Positions 35,556 through 43,391 of a stretch of DNA of 64,000 nucleotides are shown here, in pieces. Below the pieces are notes generated by a model, which was not told where the DNA came from, searched no databases, and was given only the letters and a program-made list of their open reading frames with translations. The DNA is from Blastococcus sp. URHD0036. GTDB lineage: Bacteria > Actinomycetota > Actinomycetes > Mycobacteriales > Geodermatophilaceae. The stretch is from assembly GCF_000701365.1 (NCBI RefSeq), contig NZ_JNIK01000014.1, positions 310,001 to 374,000 on the forward strand, in the 5' to 3' direction. Every line of letters begins with the position of its first letter. Within the stretch, counting starts at the first letter, position 1. Position numbers and translations under genes: made by a program.

Positions 35556-36374
35556 TCAGCGGATCGTGACGCCCGCGTCCACCTTCATCTGGGTGCCGGT
35601 GACGTACCGGGCGTCGTCGGACACCAGGTGCAGGACGGCGTTGCTGATGTCCCGGGCCTCGACGATCTGCACCGGCAGGGCGTTCTCGTAGATCGCCCCC
35701 AGGTCGGTCCGCGTCTCGCTGAGCAGGCCGAACAGCGACATCGGCGCCATGCCCGTCGCGACGCCGGTCGGGTGGACCGTGTTCACGCGGATGCTGTGCA
35801 CGGCGAGCTCGTTGGCCAGCGCCAGGCTCAGCCCGACCACCCCGTGCTTGGAGGCGGTGTAGGGCGTGGTCAGCGGGCTGCCCTTGATCCCCGCGGCGGA
35901 GCTGATGTTCACCAGGCTCCCGCCGCCGGCCGCGATCAGGTGCGGGATGGCGGCGACGCAGGTGTTCCAGGTCCCGATGAGGTTGACGTCCAGGACGGCG
36001 CGCCAGTCCGCCACCGTGGTGGTGTCCCAGGTGCCGGCGGTGATGACCCCGGCGTTGGCCACGGCCGCGTCGAGGCCGCCGAGCTCCGCGGCCCCCTCGT
36101 CGACGGCGGCCTTGAGCGCGTCGGCGTCCCGGATGTCGACGACCCGCGACACGGCCCGGCGGTCCAGGGCCTCGACGAGCCGGACGGTCTCGGCCAGGTC
36201 CTCCTCGGTCGCCAGTGGGTACTCCAGCTCCGGCACCGGCCGGCAGAGGTCGACGAGGACGACGTCCGCGCCCTCCTCCGCCAGCCGCAGCGCGTGGCTG
36301 CGGCCCATCCCGCGTGCGGCCCCGGTGACGAGGACCCGCTTCCCGGCGACCCGGCCTGCTGCGGCGGTGGTCAT
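35556..36374 (-). CDS. Mycofactocin-coupled SDR oxidoreductase (copy 2)
   Basis: This 272-residue SDR has TGAARGMGRSHALRLAEEGADVVLVDLC and the mycofactocin-type insertion (PVPELEYPLATEEDLAETVRLV). Its catalytic triad lies in NISSAAG and YTASKHG, and it has the subfamily's RVNTVHPTGVATGM. It diverges somewhat from the other three copies (LVDLC in place of VDIC), so it may have a different substrate. The ATG overlaps the stop of the preceding SDR gene (ATGA), so the pair is co-translated. Confidence 0.87.
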   Translation of the reverse strand: MTTAAAGRVAGKRVLVTGAARGMGRSHALRLAEEGADVVLVDLCRPVPELEYPLATEEDLAETVRLVEALDRRAVSRVVDIRDADALKAAVDEGAAELGGLDAAVANAGVITAGTWDTTTVADWRAVLDVNLIGTWNTCVAAIPHLIAAGGGSLVNISSAAGIKGSPLTTPYTASKHGVVGLSLALANELAVHSIRVNTVHPTGVATGMAPMSLFGLLSETRTDLGAIYENALPVQIVEARDISNAVLHLVSDDARYVTGTQMKVDAGVTIR

Positions 36375-37198
36375 CGGACCGTGAAGCCGGCGTCGAGCGG
36401 CCAGGCGATGCCGGTGATGAACTTGGCCTCGTCGGACACGAGGAAGGCCACCGCGTTCGCGATGTCCTCCGGCTGGAGCATCTCGATCGGCAGCGCGTTC
36501 TGCATGCCGGCGATCATGTTGTCGCCGGAGGCCGCGGCCTGCTCGAACTGCTTCGCCATCGCCTCGTTCATCGTCATGCCGCTCATGACGCCGGTCGGGT
36601 GGATGGTGTTGACCCGGATCCACTCCTTCGCCAGGTGGCCGGCCAGCGACTGCGCCAGACCGACCAGACCGCGCTTGGACGCCATGTAGGCGAGGCCGCT
36701 GGCCTGGTCGGCGGGGGAGGACTTGATGCCCGCGGTCGAGCTGGTGATCACGATCGAGCCGCCGCGCCCCGCCTCGCGCATGGCCGGCAGCGCCGCCCGG
36801 ATCGTGTGGTAGACGCCGGTCAGGTTGGTGTCGATGACGTCCTGCCACTCGGCGAGCAGGTCCTCCTCGTCGCCGAGGCGGATGATGCCGGCGTTGGCGA
36901 TGACGATGTCGACCCGGCCGAACTCGGCCAGGCCCTCGTCGAAGGCGGCCTTCAGGCCGGCGTAGTCCCGGACGTCGGCCTTGCGGGCGACGATCCGCCG
37001 GTCCTCCTTCTCGACGAGGGCGACCGTCTCGGCGAGGTCGGCCTCGCTGGCGTTCGGGTAGGTCATCGTCGGGATGTCGGCGCAGATGTCGACGGCGATG
37101 ATGTCGCAGCCCTCGCGGGCCAGGCGGACGGCGTGCGCGCGCCCCTGGCCGCGGGCGGCTCCGGTGATGAAGGCGACGCGGCCCTCGAGTCCGGGCAT
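36371..37198 (-). CDS. Mycofactocin-coupled SDR oxidoreductase (copy 3)
   Basis: The 275-residue SDR is a typical subfamily member: TGAARGQGRAHAVRLAREGCDIIAVDIC, the insertion ADIPTMTYPNASEADLAETV, active-site ITSSTAG and YMASKRG, and VNTIHPTGVMSGM. It follows the CMD-protein gene by 80 bases and overlaps SDR copy 2. Two different alcohol dehydrogenases side by side suggest two oxidation steps or two stereoisomers of one substrate. Confidence 0.9.
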   Translation of the reverse strand: MPGLEGRVAFITGAARGQGRAHAVRLAREGCDIIAVDICADIPTMTYPNASEADLAETVALVEKEDRRIVARKADVRDYAGLKAAFDEGLAEFGRVDIVIANAGIIRLGDEEDLLAEWQDVIDTNLTGVYHTIRAALPAMREAGRGGSIVITSSTAGIKSSPADQASGLAYMASKRGLVGLAQSLAGHLAKEWIRVNTIHPTGVMSGMTMNEAMAKQFEQAAASGDNMIAGMQNALPIEMLQPEDIANAVAFLVSDEAKFITGIAWPLDAGFTVR

Positions 37199-37215
37199 GG
37201 ATGAGCTCTCCTCCT

Positions 37216-37238
37216 CCGACCGGCGGGATGCCGGTCGG
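37216..37238 (-). terminator. Intercistronic hairpin between CMD gene and SDR copy 3
   Basis: A perfect 9-bp stem CCGACCGGC/GCCGGTCGG closes a 5-base loop. It lies just upstream of the SDR start on the minus strand. Confidence 0.45.
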
Positions 37239-37278
37239 TGCTGGGGTGGTCGTGCGGGGATGTGCGGCGTCGGGCGGC

Positions 37279-38049
37279 TCAGCGGGCGGCGAGCATCTTC
37301 CCGAAGAGGTCGTCCTCGACGGCCTTCGCGAGCGCCGTGCTCCTGACCTCGGGGGCGTAGGCGGCGTAGTGGCGGACCAGCTCGTCCATCTCCGGGCGGC
37401 TGATGTCGCCGGAGTGCAGGGCGGAGCCGACGTGGCTGAGGATCGGCATCGGCGCCTCGGCGTTGGCCACGCACGGCACGGTGATGAAGCGCCGGTCGCG
37501 CTGGGTCAGGCCCGGACGCTGCCACAGGTGGCCGAAGACGAAGTTCAGGATCCCGGCCTGCTGGTAGGGGGTGTTGCGGGCCGGCGCCGGCGTGATGTTG
37601 ATGTCGGCGAAGCACTTCTCACCGGCCTGCAGCCGCTGCTCCCAGTCGTTCTCGCCGAGCGTCTCGTTCGGGATCTCGGGCCAGTCGGTGACCTCCTCGC
37701 CGCGCTCCTGGCGGATCCGGGTCCACTGCTCCTTGATGCTCATCTCCACGCGGGAGGCCTTGGGCCAGCCGCTGTAGACGGCGAAGTGGAGGACGAACTC
37801 GAGCAGCTCCTCCAGCGTCATGTCGCCGCTGTTCATGGCGGCGTAGAAGTGCTCGTCCATCGCCTGCTGGTCGGTGGCGAAGCCGACGCAGACCAGGGTC
37901 ACCCAGCGACGCTCACGGCGGGTGAGGCCCGGAGCCGCCCACAGGTCGCCGAACAGGCTGTCGCGGCGCGCCTGCTCGGCGCCGTCCGTGGTCGCCGGCG
38001 GGTCGACGGTCATGACCTCGCGGTAGACGTCGTCGGTCGTGAGTGTCAT
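37279..38049 (-). CDS. Double carboxymuconolactone-decarboxylase (CMD) domain protein
   Basis: The 256-residue protein contains two AhpD/CMD-like helical repeats: residues about 40-110 (LTRRERRWVTLVCVGFATDQQAMDEHFYAAMNSGDMT) and about 165-235 (LTQRDRRFITVPCVANAEAPMPILSHVGSALHSGD). The CxxC redox pair of AhpD is missing, so a peroxidase role is unlikely. Decarboxylase, lactone-opening or dehydratase roles are possible. It is first gene of the minus-strand unit and has an AAGACA-type palindrome at its promoter. ATG at 38049 follows GGAAGAGG. Confidence 0.82.
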   Translation of the reverse strand: MTLTTDDVYREVMTVDPPATTDGAEQARRDSLFGDLWAAPGLTRRERRWVTLVCVGFATDQQAMDEHFYAAMNSGDMTLEELLEFVLHFAVYSGWPKASRVEMSIKEQWTRIRQERGEEVTDWPEIPNETLGENDWEQRLQAGEKCFADINITPAPARNTPYQQAGILNFVFGHLWQRPGLTQRDRRFITVPCVANAEAPMPILSHVGSALHSGDISRPEMDELVRHYAAYAPEVRSTALAKAVEDDLFGKMLAAR

Positions 38050-38093
38050 GTGCAGCCTCTTCCGATGTGATCCCGATAACTGTTCTGCAATGT

Positions 38094-38107
38094 AAGTCAC
38101 CTGTCTT
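38094..38107. promoter_or_regulatory. AAGACA-type operator between CMD gene and TetR gene
   Basis: On the minus strand it reads AAGACAGGTGACTT, one pair short of a perfect palindrome, followed by ACATT, giving a -10-like TACATT. It serves both the CMD-SDR-SDR-ACAD unit and the divergent TetR gene. Confidence 0.65.
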
Positions 38108-38136
38108 CCGGCTGTCCAGCATGGTTCCATGCCCGC

Positions 38137-38808
38137 ATGACAGGAGTGGTCCCCTCGACGCAGGAGCAGCTGGTCCGGGTGGGGGAGCGGCTGTTCGCCG
38201 CACACGGACTGGACGGGGTCTCGCTGCGGCAGATCGGCGTGGCCGCCGGGAACGCGAACAACTCCGCCGTCCAGTACCACTTCGGGTCCAAGGACCAGCT
38301 GGTGCGGGCGATCTTCGAGTACCGGCTGCCACGGCTGCACGCCCGGCGGGCGCTGCTCATCGAGCAGGCGGCTGCCGGTGACCTGCGGGCGTGGGTGGAG
38401 TGCCAGGCCCGGGCCATGCTCGAGCAGAGCGAGCTCGACGACAGCCACTACGCCGGTTTCCTGACCGTGCTGCACCACTACGGGCGGTCCGACGTCTTCG
38501 ACGGCCTGCCGGAGCCGTACGCGAGCAACTCCCGCTCGTACTTCGACCACCTGCGGTCGCTGCTGCCGCACCTGGCCGACCCACTGCGCGGCCACCGCAT
38601 CTCCCGCGCCAGCAACCTGGTGGTGCACACCGCCGCCGACCGCGAGCGTGCGCGGGAGCAGGGGATCCCTGTGCTGCCGTTCGCGCTCGAGCTCGAGAGC
38701 CTGGTGGACGGGCTCGTCGGGTTCCTGCAGGCGCCCGCGTCCGACCGCACGACCGCCGCCCTGGAGTCCGCCGGCGACACGGCGGTCGGCTGGGCGCTCA
38801 GCATCTGA
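38137..38808 (+). CDS. TetR-family regulator of the mycofactocin/P450 cluster
   Basis: The 223-residue protein has a TetR helix-turn-helix at residues 10-55 (GVSLRQIGVAAGNANNSAVQYHFGSKDQLVRAIFEYR). It has a ligand-binding domain with a HHYGRSDVF segment that is not assigned to a known subfamily. It is divergent from the CMD gene, with an AAGACA palindrome between them. The same site occurs upstream of the aldehyde dehydrogenase and P450 genes, so it is the best candidate for the cluster regulator. No Shine-Dalgarno sequence precedes the ATG, so the mRNA may be leaderless. Confidence 0.87.
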   Translation: MTGVVPSTQEQLVRVGERLFAAHGLDGVSLRQIGVAAGNANNSAVQYHFGSKDQLVRAIFEYRLPRLHARRALLIEQAAAGDLRAWVECQARAMLEQSELDDSHYAGFLTVLHHYGRSDVFDGLPEPYASNSRSYFDHLRSLLPHLADPLRGHRISRASNLVVHTAADRERAREQGIPVLPFALELESLVDGLVGFLQAPASDRTTAALESAGDTAVGWALSI

Positions 38809-38828
38809 CGTGCCGAGCATCTGAGCGG

Positions 38829-38859
38829 CGGCCCCCCGCCCCGGCCGGGCGGGGGGCCG
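38829..38859. terminator. Bidirectional terminator between TetR and aldehyde dehydrogenase genes
   Basis: A perfect 12-bp stem CGGCCCCCCGCC/GGCGGGGGGCCG with a 7-base loop lies between the two convergent stop codons. Confidence 0.75.
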
Positions 38860-38864
38860 TTCCG

Positions 38865-40331
38865 TCAGCTCCCGAGTGTGATGCGGGTGTTCTTGACCTG
38901 GGTGAACTCGTGCAGGCCCTCGATGCCGCCGAGCCGCCCGTAGCCGCTCTCCTTGTAGCCGCCGTAGGGACCGCTCGGCTGGATCTCGCTGAACGCGTTG
39001 ATCCACACCGAGCCCGCCTCCAGTCGTCCCGACACCCGGTGCGCCCGCTCGAAGTCCGAGGTGTGCGCGTAGGCGACCAGGCCGAAGTCGGAGTCGTTGG
39101 CGATCGCCACGGCCTCGTCCTCGGTGTCGAAGGGCATCACCGAGACGACCGGACCGAAGGTCTCGATCTGCGCCAGGGGGCTGCTGTTGGGCACGTCGGC
39201 GAAGACGGTCGGCTCGATGTAGTAGCCCTCGGCGAGGTCGCCGCCGAGTCGCTTGCCGCCGGTCAGCAGCCGCCCGGTGCCGGAGCGCACGGCCTCGTCG
39301 ATGGTCCCGGTGATCCGGTCGGCGGCCGCCGCGCTGACGACCGGCCCCATCATCATGGAGGGGTCGAACGGGTCGCCGATCGGCACGTGCGCGACGGCGG
39401 CCACGAGCCGCTCCTGGAACTCGGGGTAGATGCTGCGCTCGACCAGGATGCGGCTGCCGCACGCGCAGCTCTGACCGGACTGGGTGAGCGGCCCCATGAA
39501 TGCGGCGATCATGACCGCGCGGTCCAGGTTCGCGTCGGCGAACACCACGTTGGCCGACTTGCCGCCGAGCTCGAACGACAGCGGCTTGAGGGTGTCGGCC
39601 GCGGCGACCGCGATCTTCTTCGCCGTCGCCCCGCTGCCGGTGAAGTGCAGCTTGCCGATGCCGCGGTGCCGGACGAGCGCGTCGCCGGCCTCGGGGCCGC
39701 CGGGGACGACGTTGACCAGGCCGGCGGGCAGCCCGACCTCGCGGCAGAGCTCACCGAAGCGCAGCGGGGCCAGCGGGGCGAGCTCCGGCGGCTTGATGAC
39801 GACGGCGTTGCCGCCGGCAAGGGCCGGTGCGACGGCCATGGCGATGCCGACGAGCGGGCCGTTCCAGGGGACGATGACGCCGATCACGCCGTAGGGCTCG
39901 CGGGTGATCATGTTGACGTCGTGCGAGCCCATGACCGGGGCGGTCTGGCCGGTGACCTTGTCGATCCAGCCGGCGTAGTAGTCGAAGAACTTCGACAGCA
40001 GCCCGACCTGGCCCGGCGCCATCATGATCGGCACGGCGTAGTCGTGGACGTTGAGCCGGGCGAGGTTCTCGGTGTCGGCGTCGATGGCCCGCGCGAGGGC
40101 GATCATCAGCTCGCGCCGCCGTTCGACGGGCAGGGCCGCCCACTCCCGCTGCGCGGCCGCCGCGCTGCGCACGGCCCGGTCGATCTCCTCCGGGCCGGCC
40201 ATCGGGATGACCGCGTTGACCTGGCCGGTGCCCGGGAAGACGTGGTCGAACGTGCCGCCGGAGGCCTCCGCGAGGCGGTCCTCGCCGATGAGCAGTGCAG
40301 GCTCGGTGTCGATCGTGGGTGTCGCTGTCAT
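38865..40331 (-). CDS. NAD(P)-dependent aldehyde dehydrogenase
   Basis: The 488-residue enzyme has the family core: VPWNGPL, FTGSG (NAD binding), the general-base Glu in FELGGKS near residue 254, and the nucleophile Cys in GQSCACGS near residue 288. It converts an aldehyde to the acid and would follow the mycofactocin SDRs that make aldehydes or ketones. An AAGACA palindrome lies 53 bases upstream and GGAGG precedes the ATG. It is monocistronic, with a terminator on its 3' side. The exact substrate is unknown. Confidence 0.92.
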   Translation of the reverse strand: MTATPTIDTEPALLIGEDRLAEASGGTFDHVFPGTGQVNAVIPMAGPEEIDRAVRSAAAAQREWAALPVERRRELMIALARAIDADTENLARLNVHDYAVPIMMAPGQVGLLSKFFDYYAGWIDKVTGQTAPVMGSHDVNMITREPYGVIGVIVPWNGPLVGIAMAVAPALAGGNAVVIKPPELAPLAPLRFGELCREVGLPAGLVNVVPGGPEAGDALVRHRGIGKLHFTGSGATAKKIAVAAADTLKPLSFELGGKSANVVFADANLDRAVMIAAFMGPLTQSGQSCACGSRILVERSIYPEFQERLVAAVAHVPIGDPFDPSMMMGPVVSAAAADRITGTIDEAVRSGTGRLLTGGKRLGGDLAEGYYIEPTVFADVPNSSPLAQIETFGPVVSVMPFDTEDEAVAIANDSDFGLVAYAHTSDFERAHRVSGRLEAGSVWINAFSEIQPSGPYGGYKESGYGRLGGIEGLHEFTQVKNTRITLGS

Positions 40332-40383
40332 GGTTCCTCCGTCGGGTCGGCCTTGTGCACCCTGTCACAGTCGTCATCAGAGT

Positions 40384-40397
40384 AAGACACCTGTCTT
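40384..40397. promoter_or_regulatory. Perfect AAGACA-CC-TGTCTT operator at aldehyde dehydrogenase promoter
   Basis: AAGACACCTGTCTT has fully symmetric 6-bp arms. On the minus strand it is followed by ACTCT (TACTCT, -10-like). It is the best match of the AAGACA set and the likely consensus for the TetR protein at 38137. Confidence 0.75.
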
Positions 40398-40830
40398 GAG
40401 CGGGGAAGACCCGTAGCCGGCACCGGGCGCGATCCGCGGAACGCCGGCCTGGGAAGTCGGCCATGAGCGGCGATGGGTGCTGGGAACTCGTGACGATGCA
40501 AGCTCGCCACCCCGCCCCGCACGCCTCCGGTACCTGCACTGGCGCCTGGATCCGGCCCGCCGACGTCATCTGCACCAGGACCGCCATCCATCACCCCGAG
40601 ACGCCGAGGTCCGGGCGGGTGCTCATCGCCGACGTCGAGACGACCCGGGTCGACCGGAGCTGCACCGCCGAGGCGCCCACATGCCCCCGACGGCCACCGA
40701 CGTCCTCGGCACGTGGGCGTGTTCCGGCGGGGCTTGTGCCGGACTGTTGACCTCGACGTCGAATTCGGCCAGGCTCCGCCGGGCACCTGTGCTGCGGTTA
40801 TTGCGACCGACATCACTTTCATGTTTGACT

Positions 40831-40844
40831 AAGACATCTGCCTT
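40831..40844. promoter_or_regulatory. AAGACA-type operator at the P450 promoter
   Basis: AAGACATCTGCCTT differs from the perfect site at two positions. A TTGACT that could be a -35 element overlaps its left edge, and TATCGA follows. It lies 135 bases before the P450 start. Confidence 0.6.
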
Positions 40845-40978
40845 ATCGAGGACGGTCGCGGGCGGACGCCCTCGTGACGCGCACCCACGATGCCCGAGCC
40901 CAGATGGACGACGAGCCCCGACACAGGCCGGTGACGGTCGATCGAGCGGGCTCTCGACGCCGCGGAGAGGACAGCCTG

Positions 40979-42292
40979 ATGAGCATGGACAGTGCCCAGA
41001 CCGAGGAGGCGGTGGAGCGACCCCCCATCGACTTCCGCCGTCCCGTCGCGGCCGACATGGTCGAGCACCCGCCCGGCTGTCCCTTCGACCCGGCGCCCGG
41101 GATGGTGGCGCGGCGCGGGCAAGGTGCCGTCCAGCCGTTCCAGCTGCTGACCGGGATGACCGCCTACCTGGTCACCGGGTTCGCGGAGAGCCGCTCGGTG
41201 CTCGCCGACCCGCGGTTCTCGGCGGACAAGTTCCGCAATCGCGAGGCCACCTCGTTCCGGCCGGAGGAGGTCGCGGCCATGGGCGCGGCGGCCGAGCGCG
41301 GCGGCTGCCCCGTCGTCTCCCCGGCGGACGCCGCGCCACGAGGCGACGGCTACTTCATCTTCATGGACCCGCCCGAGCACACCCGGCTGCGGCGGCTCCT
41401 CACCGGGCACTTCACCGTGCGCCGCATGCAGAAGCTCGAGTCGCGGTTGCGTGAGATCGCGGCCGAGCAGATCGAGGCGATGCGGGCGGCCGGCACCGAG
41501 GCCGAGCTGATCCGCGACTACGCGCTGCCGATCCCCTCGCTGATGATCAGCGAGCTGCTCGGGGTGGACCCCGACGACCGCGACCACTTCCAGGAGTTCA
41601 CCTCGGTCGGCACGAACGTCGAGGCCACCGAGGAGGAGCGGATGGCCGCCAGTGCTGTGCAGCAGCGCTTCATGCGGAAGCTGGTGGCCGACAAGCGGGC
41701 GGACCCGGGCGAGGACATCATCTCCGACCTCGTGCGTGCCACCGACGCCGGACTGACCGACGCGCAGCTGGTCGACATCGCGATCGTCCTGCTCGGCGCC
41801 GGCCACGAGACGACGGCGAACCTGCTCGGTCTGGGCGCGCTCGCCCTGATGACGCACCCTGACCAGCTGGCGGCCCTGCGCGCCGACCGGGAGTTGTTCG
41901 ACAACTGCGTCGAGGAGCTGCTGCGGTTCATGAGCATCGCGCAGCTGGGCGTCACCCGGATCGCCACCGAGGACGTCACCCTCGGCGGCGTGGAGATCCC
42001 GGCGGGCGCGACGGCGATCGTGGCCATGCCCGAGGCCAACCGGGACCCGCAGCACTTCACCGACCCCGACCGGTTCGACGTCACCCGCCCGCGCCCCTCC
42101 CACCTGGGCTTCGGCCACGGCGTGCACCAGTGCCTCGGGCAGCAGCTGGCCCGCATGGAGCTCAGCATCGGGCTGGAAGAGCTGTTCACCCGCCTGCCGG
42201 GCCTGCGGCTCACGGTGCCGCTGGAGGAGATCCAGATCAAGACGGAGATGCTGATCTTCGGCGTCCAGTCGTTGCCGGTCACCTGGGCATGA
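40979..42292 (+). CDS. Cytochrome P450 of the mycofactocin cluster
   Basis: The 437-residue P450 has the I-helix GAGHETTAN at 273-281, the E-x-x-R in EELLRF (about 313-316), and the heme loop FGHGVHQCLG with Cys385. The N-terminus (PPGCPFDPAPG) resembles CYP105/CYP107-like soluble enzymes. It should hydroxylate the pathway substrate, giving an alcohol for the SDRs. ATG at 40979 is chosen over an upstream frame start because GAGAGG precedes it and the family begins here. The ferredoxin gene follows 37 bases later. Confidence 0.92.
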   Translation: MSMDSAQTEEAVERPPIDFRRPVAADMVEHPPGCPFDPAPGMVARRGQGAVQPFQLLTGMTAYLVTGFAESRSVLADPRFSADKFRNREATSFRPEEVAAMGAAAERGGCPVVSPADAAPRGDGYFIFMDPPEHTRLRRLLTGHFTVRRMQKLESRLREIAAEQIEAMRAAGTEAELIRDYALPIPSLMISELLGVDPDDRDHFQEFTSVGTNVEATEEERMAASAVQQRFMRKLVADKRADPGEDIISDLVRATDAGLTDAQLVDIAIVLLGAGHETTANLLGLGALALMTHPDQLAALRADRELFDNCVEELLRFMSIAQLGVTRIATEDVTLGGVEIPAGATAIVAMPEANRDPQHFTDPDRFDVTRPRPSHLGFGHGVHQCLGQQLARMELSIGLEELFTRLPGLRLTVPLEEIQIKTEMLIFGVQSLPVTWA

Positions 42293-42329
42293 CCCGGGCC
42301 GGAGCCTGCGTGCGAGGAGGCGACTCCGC

Positions 42330-42524
42330 GTGCGGATAGGGGTGGACGGCGACGCGTGCATCGGCGCCGGGCAGTGCGTGCTCGCAGCGCCGGACCTGTT
42401 CGACCAGGACGAGGACGACGGCCTGGTGCGGCTGCTCGAGCCGGCGCCGACCGGCGCGCAGGAGAGCGGTGCCCGCGCGGCCGCCGCCGCCTGCCCGGCG
42501 TCGGTGATCACACTCCGCGACTGA
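42330..42524 (+). CDS. Small ferredoxin, partner of the second P450
   Basis: The 64-residue protein has CIGAGQC at residues 10-16, the APDLFDQDEDDGLV signature and a C-terminal CPASVI, giving three cysteines as in 3Fe-4S ferredoxins. It is homologous in layout to the ferredoxin at 15050-15271. It supplies electrons to the P450 just upstream. It starts with GTG after GAGGAGG. Confidence 0.87.
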   Translation: MRIGVDGDACIGAGQCVLAAPDLFDQDEDDGLVRLLEPAPTGAQESGARAAAAACPASVITLRD

Positions 42525-42574
42525 GCGCCGGACCCCCGTTCCACTCCGCACCACTCACCTTCTGAGGAGCACTC

Positions 42575-43390
42575 ATGGGAAAGCTCGACGGCCAGGTCGC
42601 GTTCATCACCGGAGCGGCCCGGGGGCAGGGCCGCAGCCACGCCGTCCGCCTGGCGGAGGAGGGTGCGGACATCATCGCGGTGGACATCTGCAAGCAGATG
42701 AAGACCGTCGGCTACAAGATGTCGCGGCCGGAGGACCTCGAGGAGACCGTGCGTCTCGTCGAGGCACTGGACCGCAGGATCGTCGCCGTCGAGGCCGACG
42801 TGCGCGACGGTGACGCCCTGCAGCAGGCGTTCGACGACGGCTCCGCGCAGCTGGGCGCGGTCACCATCGTCGTGGCCAACGCCGGCGTGGGGCCGGGCGC
42901 CGTCGCTCCTCCCGCGGAGCAGTGGCAGGAGGTCGTCGACGTCAACCTCACCGGCGTCTGGAACACCGGTCGCGTCGCCATCCCGTCCATGATCGAGAAC
43001 GGCCGGGGCGGGGCGATCGTGCTGACGAGCTCCACCGGAGCGGTGATCGGCTCTCCCACCAACTACCCCGGCATGCTCGCCTACACCGCCGCGAAGCACG
43101 GGGTCCTCGGCCTCATGCGCTCGTGGGCCAACTTCCTGGGCCCGCACAACATCCGGGTCAACAGCGTCGCGCCGACCACGGTGCGCACGCCGATGGCGAA
43201 CAACGGGGACGTCTCCCTGATCGTCAAGCACGCCCCGGAGCTGGCGAACTCCCTCGCGAACGCGCTGCCGGTGGAGGCCGTCGAGCCACGGGACATCTCC
43301 AACGCCATCGCCTGGCTGGTGTCCGACGACGCGCGCTACGTGACCGGCTCGCTGATCCCCGTGGACGCCGGCAACATCAACTGGCGCTGA
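42575..43390 (+). CDS. Mycofactocin-coupled SDR oxidoreductase (copy 4)
   Basis: The 271-residue SDR has TGAARGQGRSHAVRLAEEGADIIAVDIC, the insertion KQMKTVGYKMSRPEDLEETV, active-site TSSTGA and YTAAKHG, and VNSVAPTTVRTPM. It follows the P450 and ferredoxin and precedes the molybdenum hydroxylase by one base, so the run appears to be one operon. It would oxidise the hydroxylated P450 product. GAGGAG lies before the ATG. Confidence 0.9.
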   Translation: MGKLDGQVAFITGAARGQGRSHAVRLAEEGADIIAVDICKQMKTVGYKMSRPEDLEETVRLVEALDRRIVAVEADVRDGDALQQAFDDGSAQLGAVTIVVANAGVGPGAVAPPAEQWQEVVDVNLTGVWNTGRVAIPSMIENGRGGAIVLTSSTGAVIGSPTNYPGMLAYTAAKHGVLGLMRSWANFLGPHNIRVNSVAPTTVRTPMANNGDVSLIVKHAPELANSLANALPVEAVEPRDISNAIAWLVSDDARYVTGSLIPVDAGNINWR

Positions 43391-43391
43391 G

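Larger units (their letters stand above)
40332..40978. other. Long divergent regulatory region, no convincing gene
   Basis: These 647 bases separate the aldehyde dehydrogenase and P450 genes. Short open frames exist (for example 40463-40750) but lack the third-position GC bias of real genes here. The region holds palindromes at both ends (40384 and 40831). The middle is less GC-rich than its surroundings and could contain a decayed gene or a small RNA. Confidence 0.6.

Noticed and set aside
40463-40750. A 95-codon ORF in the long intergenic region
   Set aside because: It lacks the third-position GC bias of genes here and has no recognisable domain or ribosome site.
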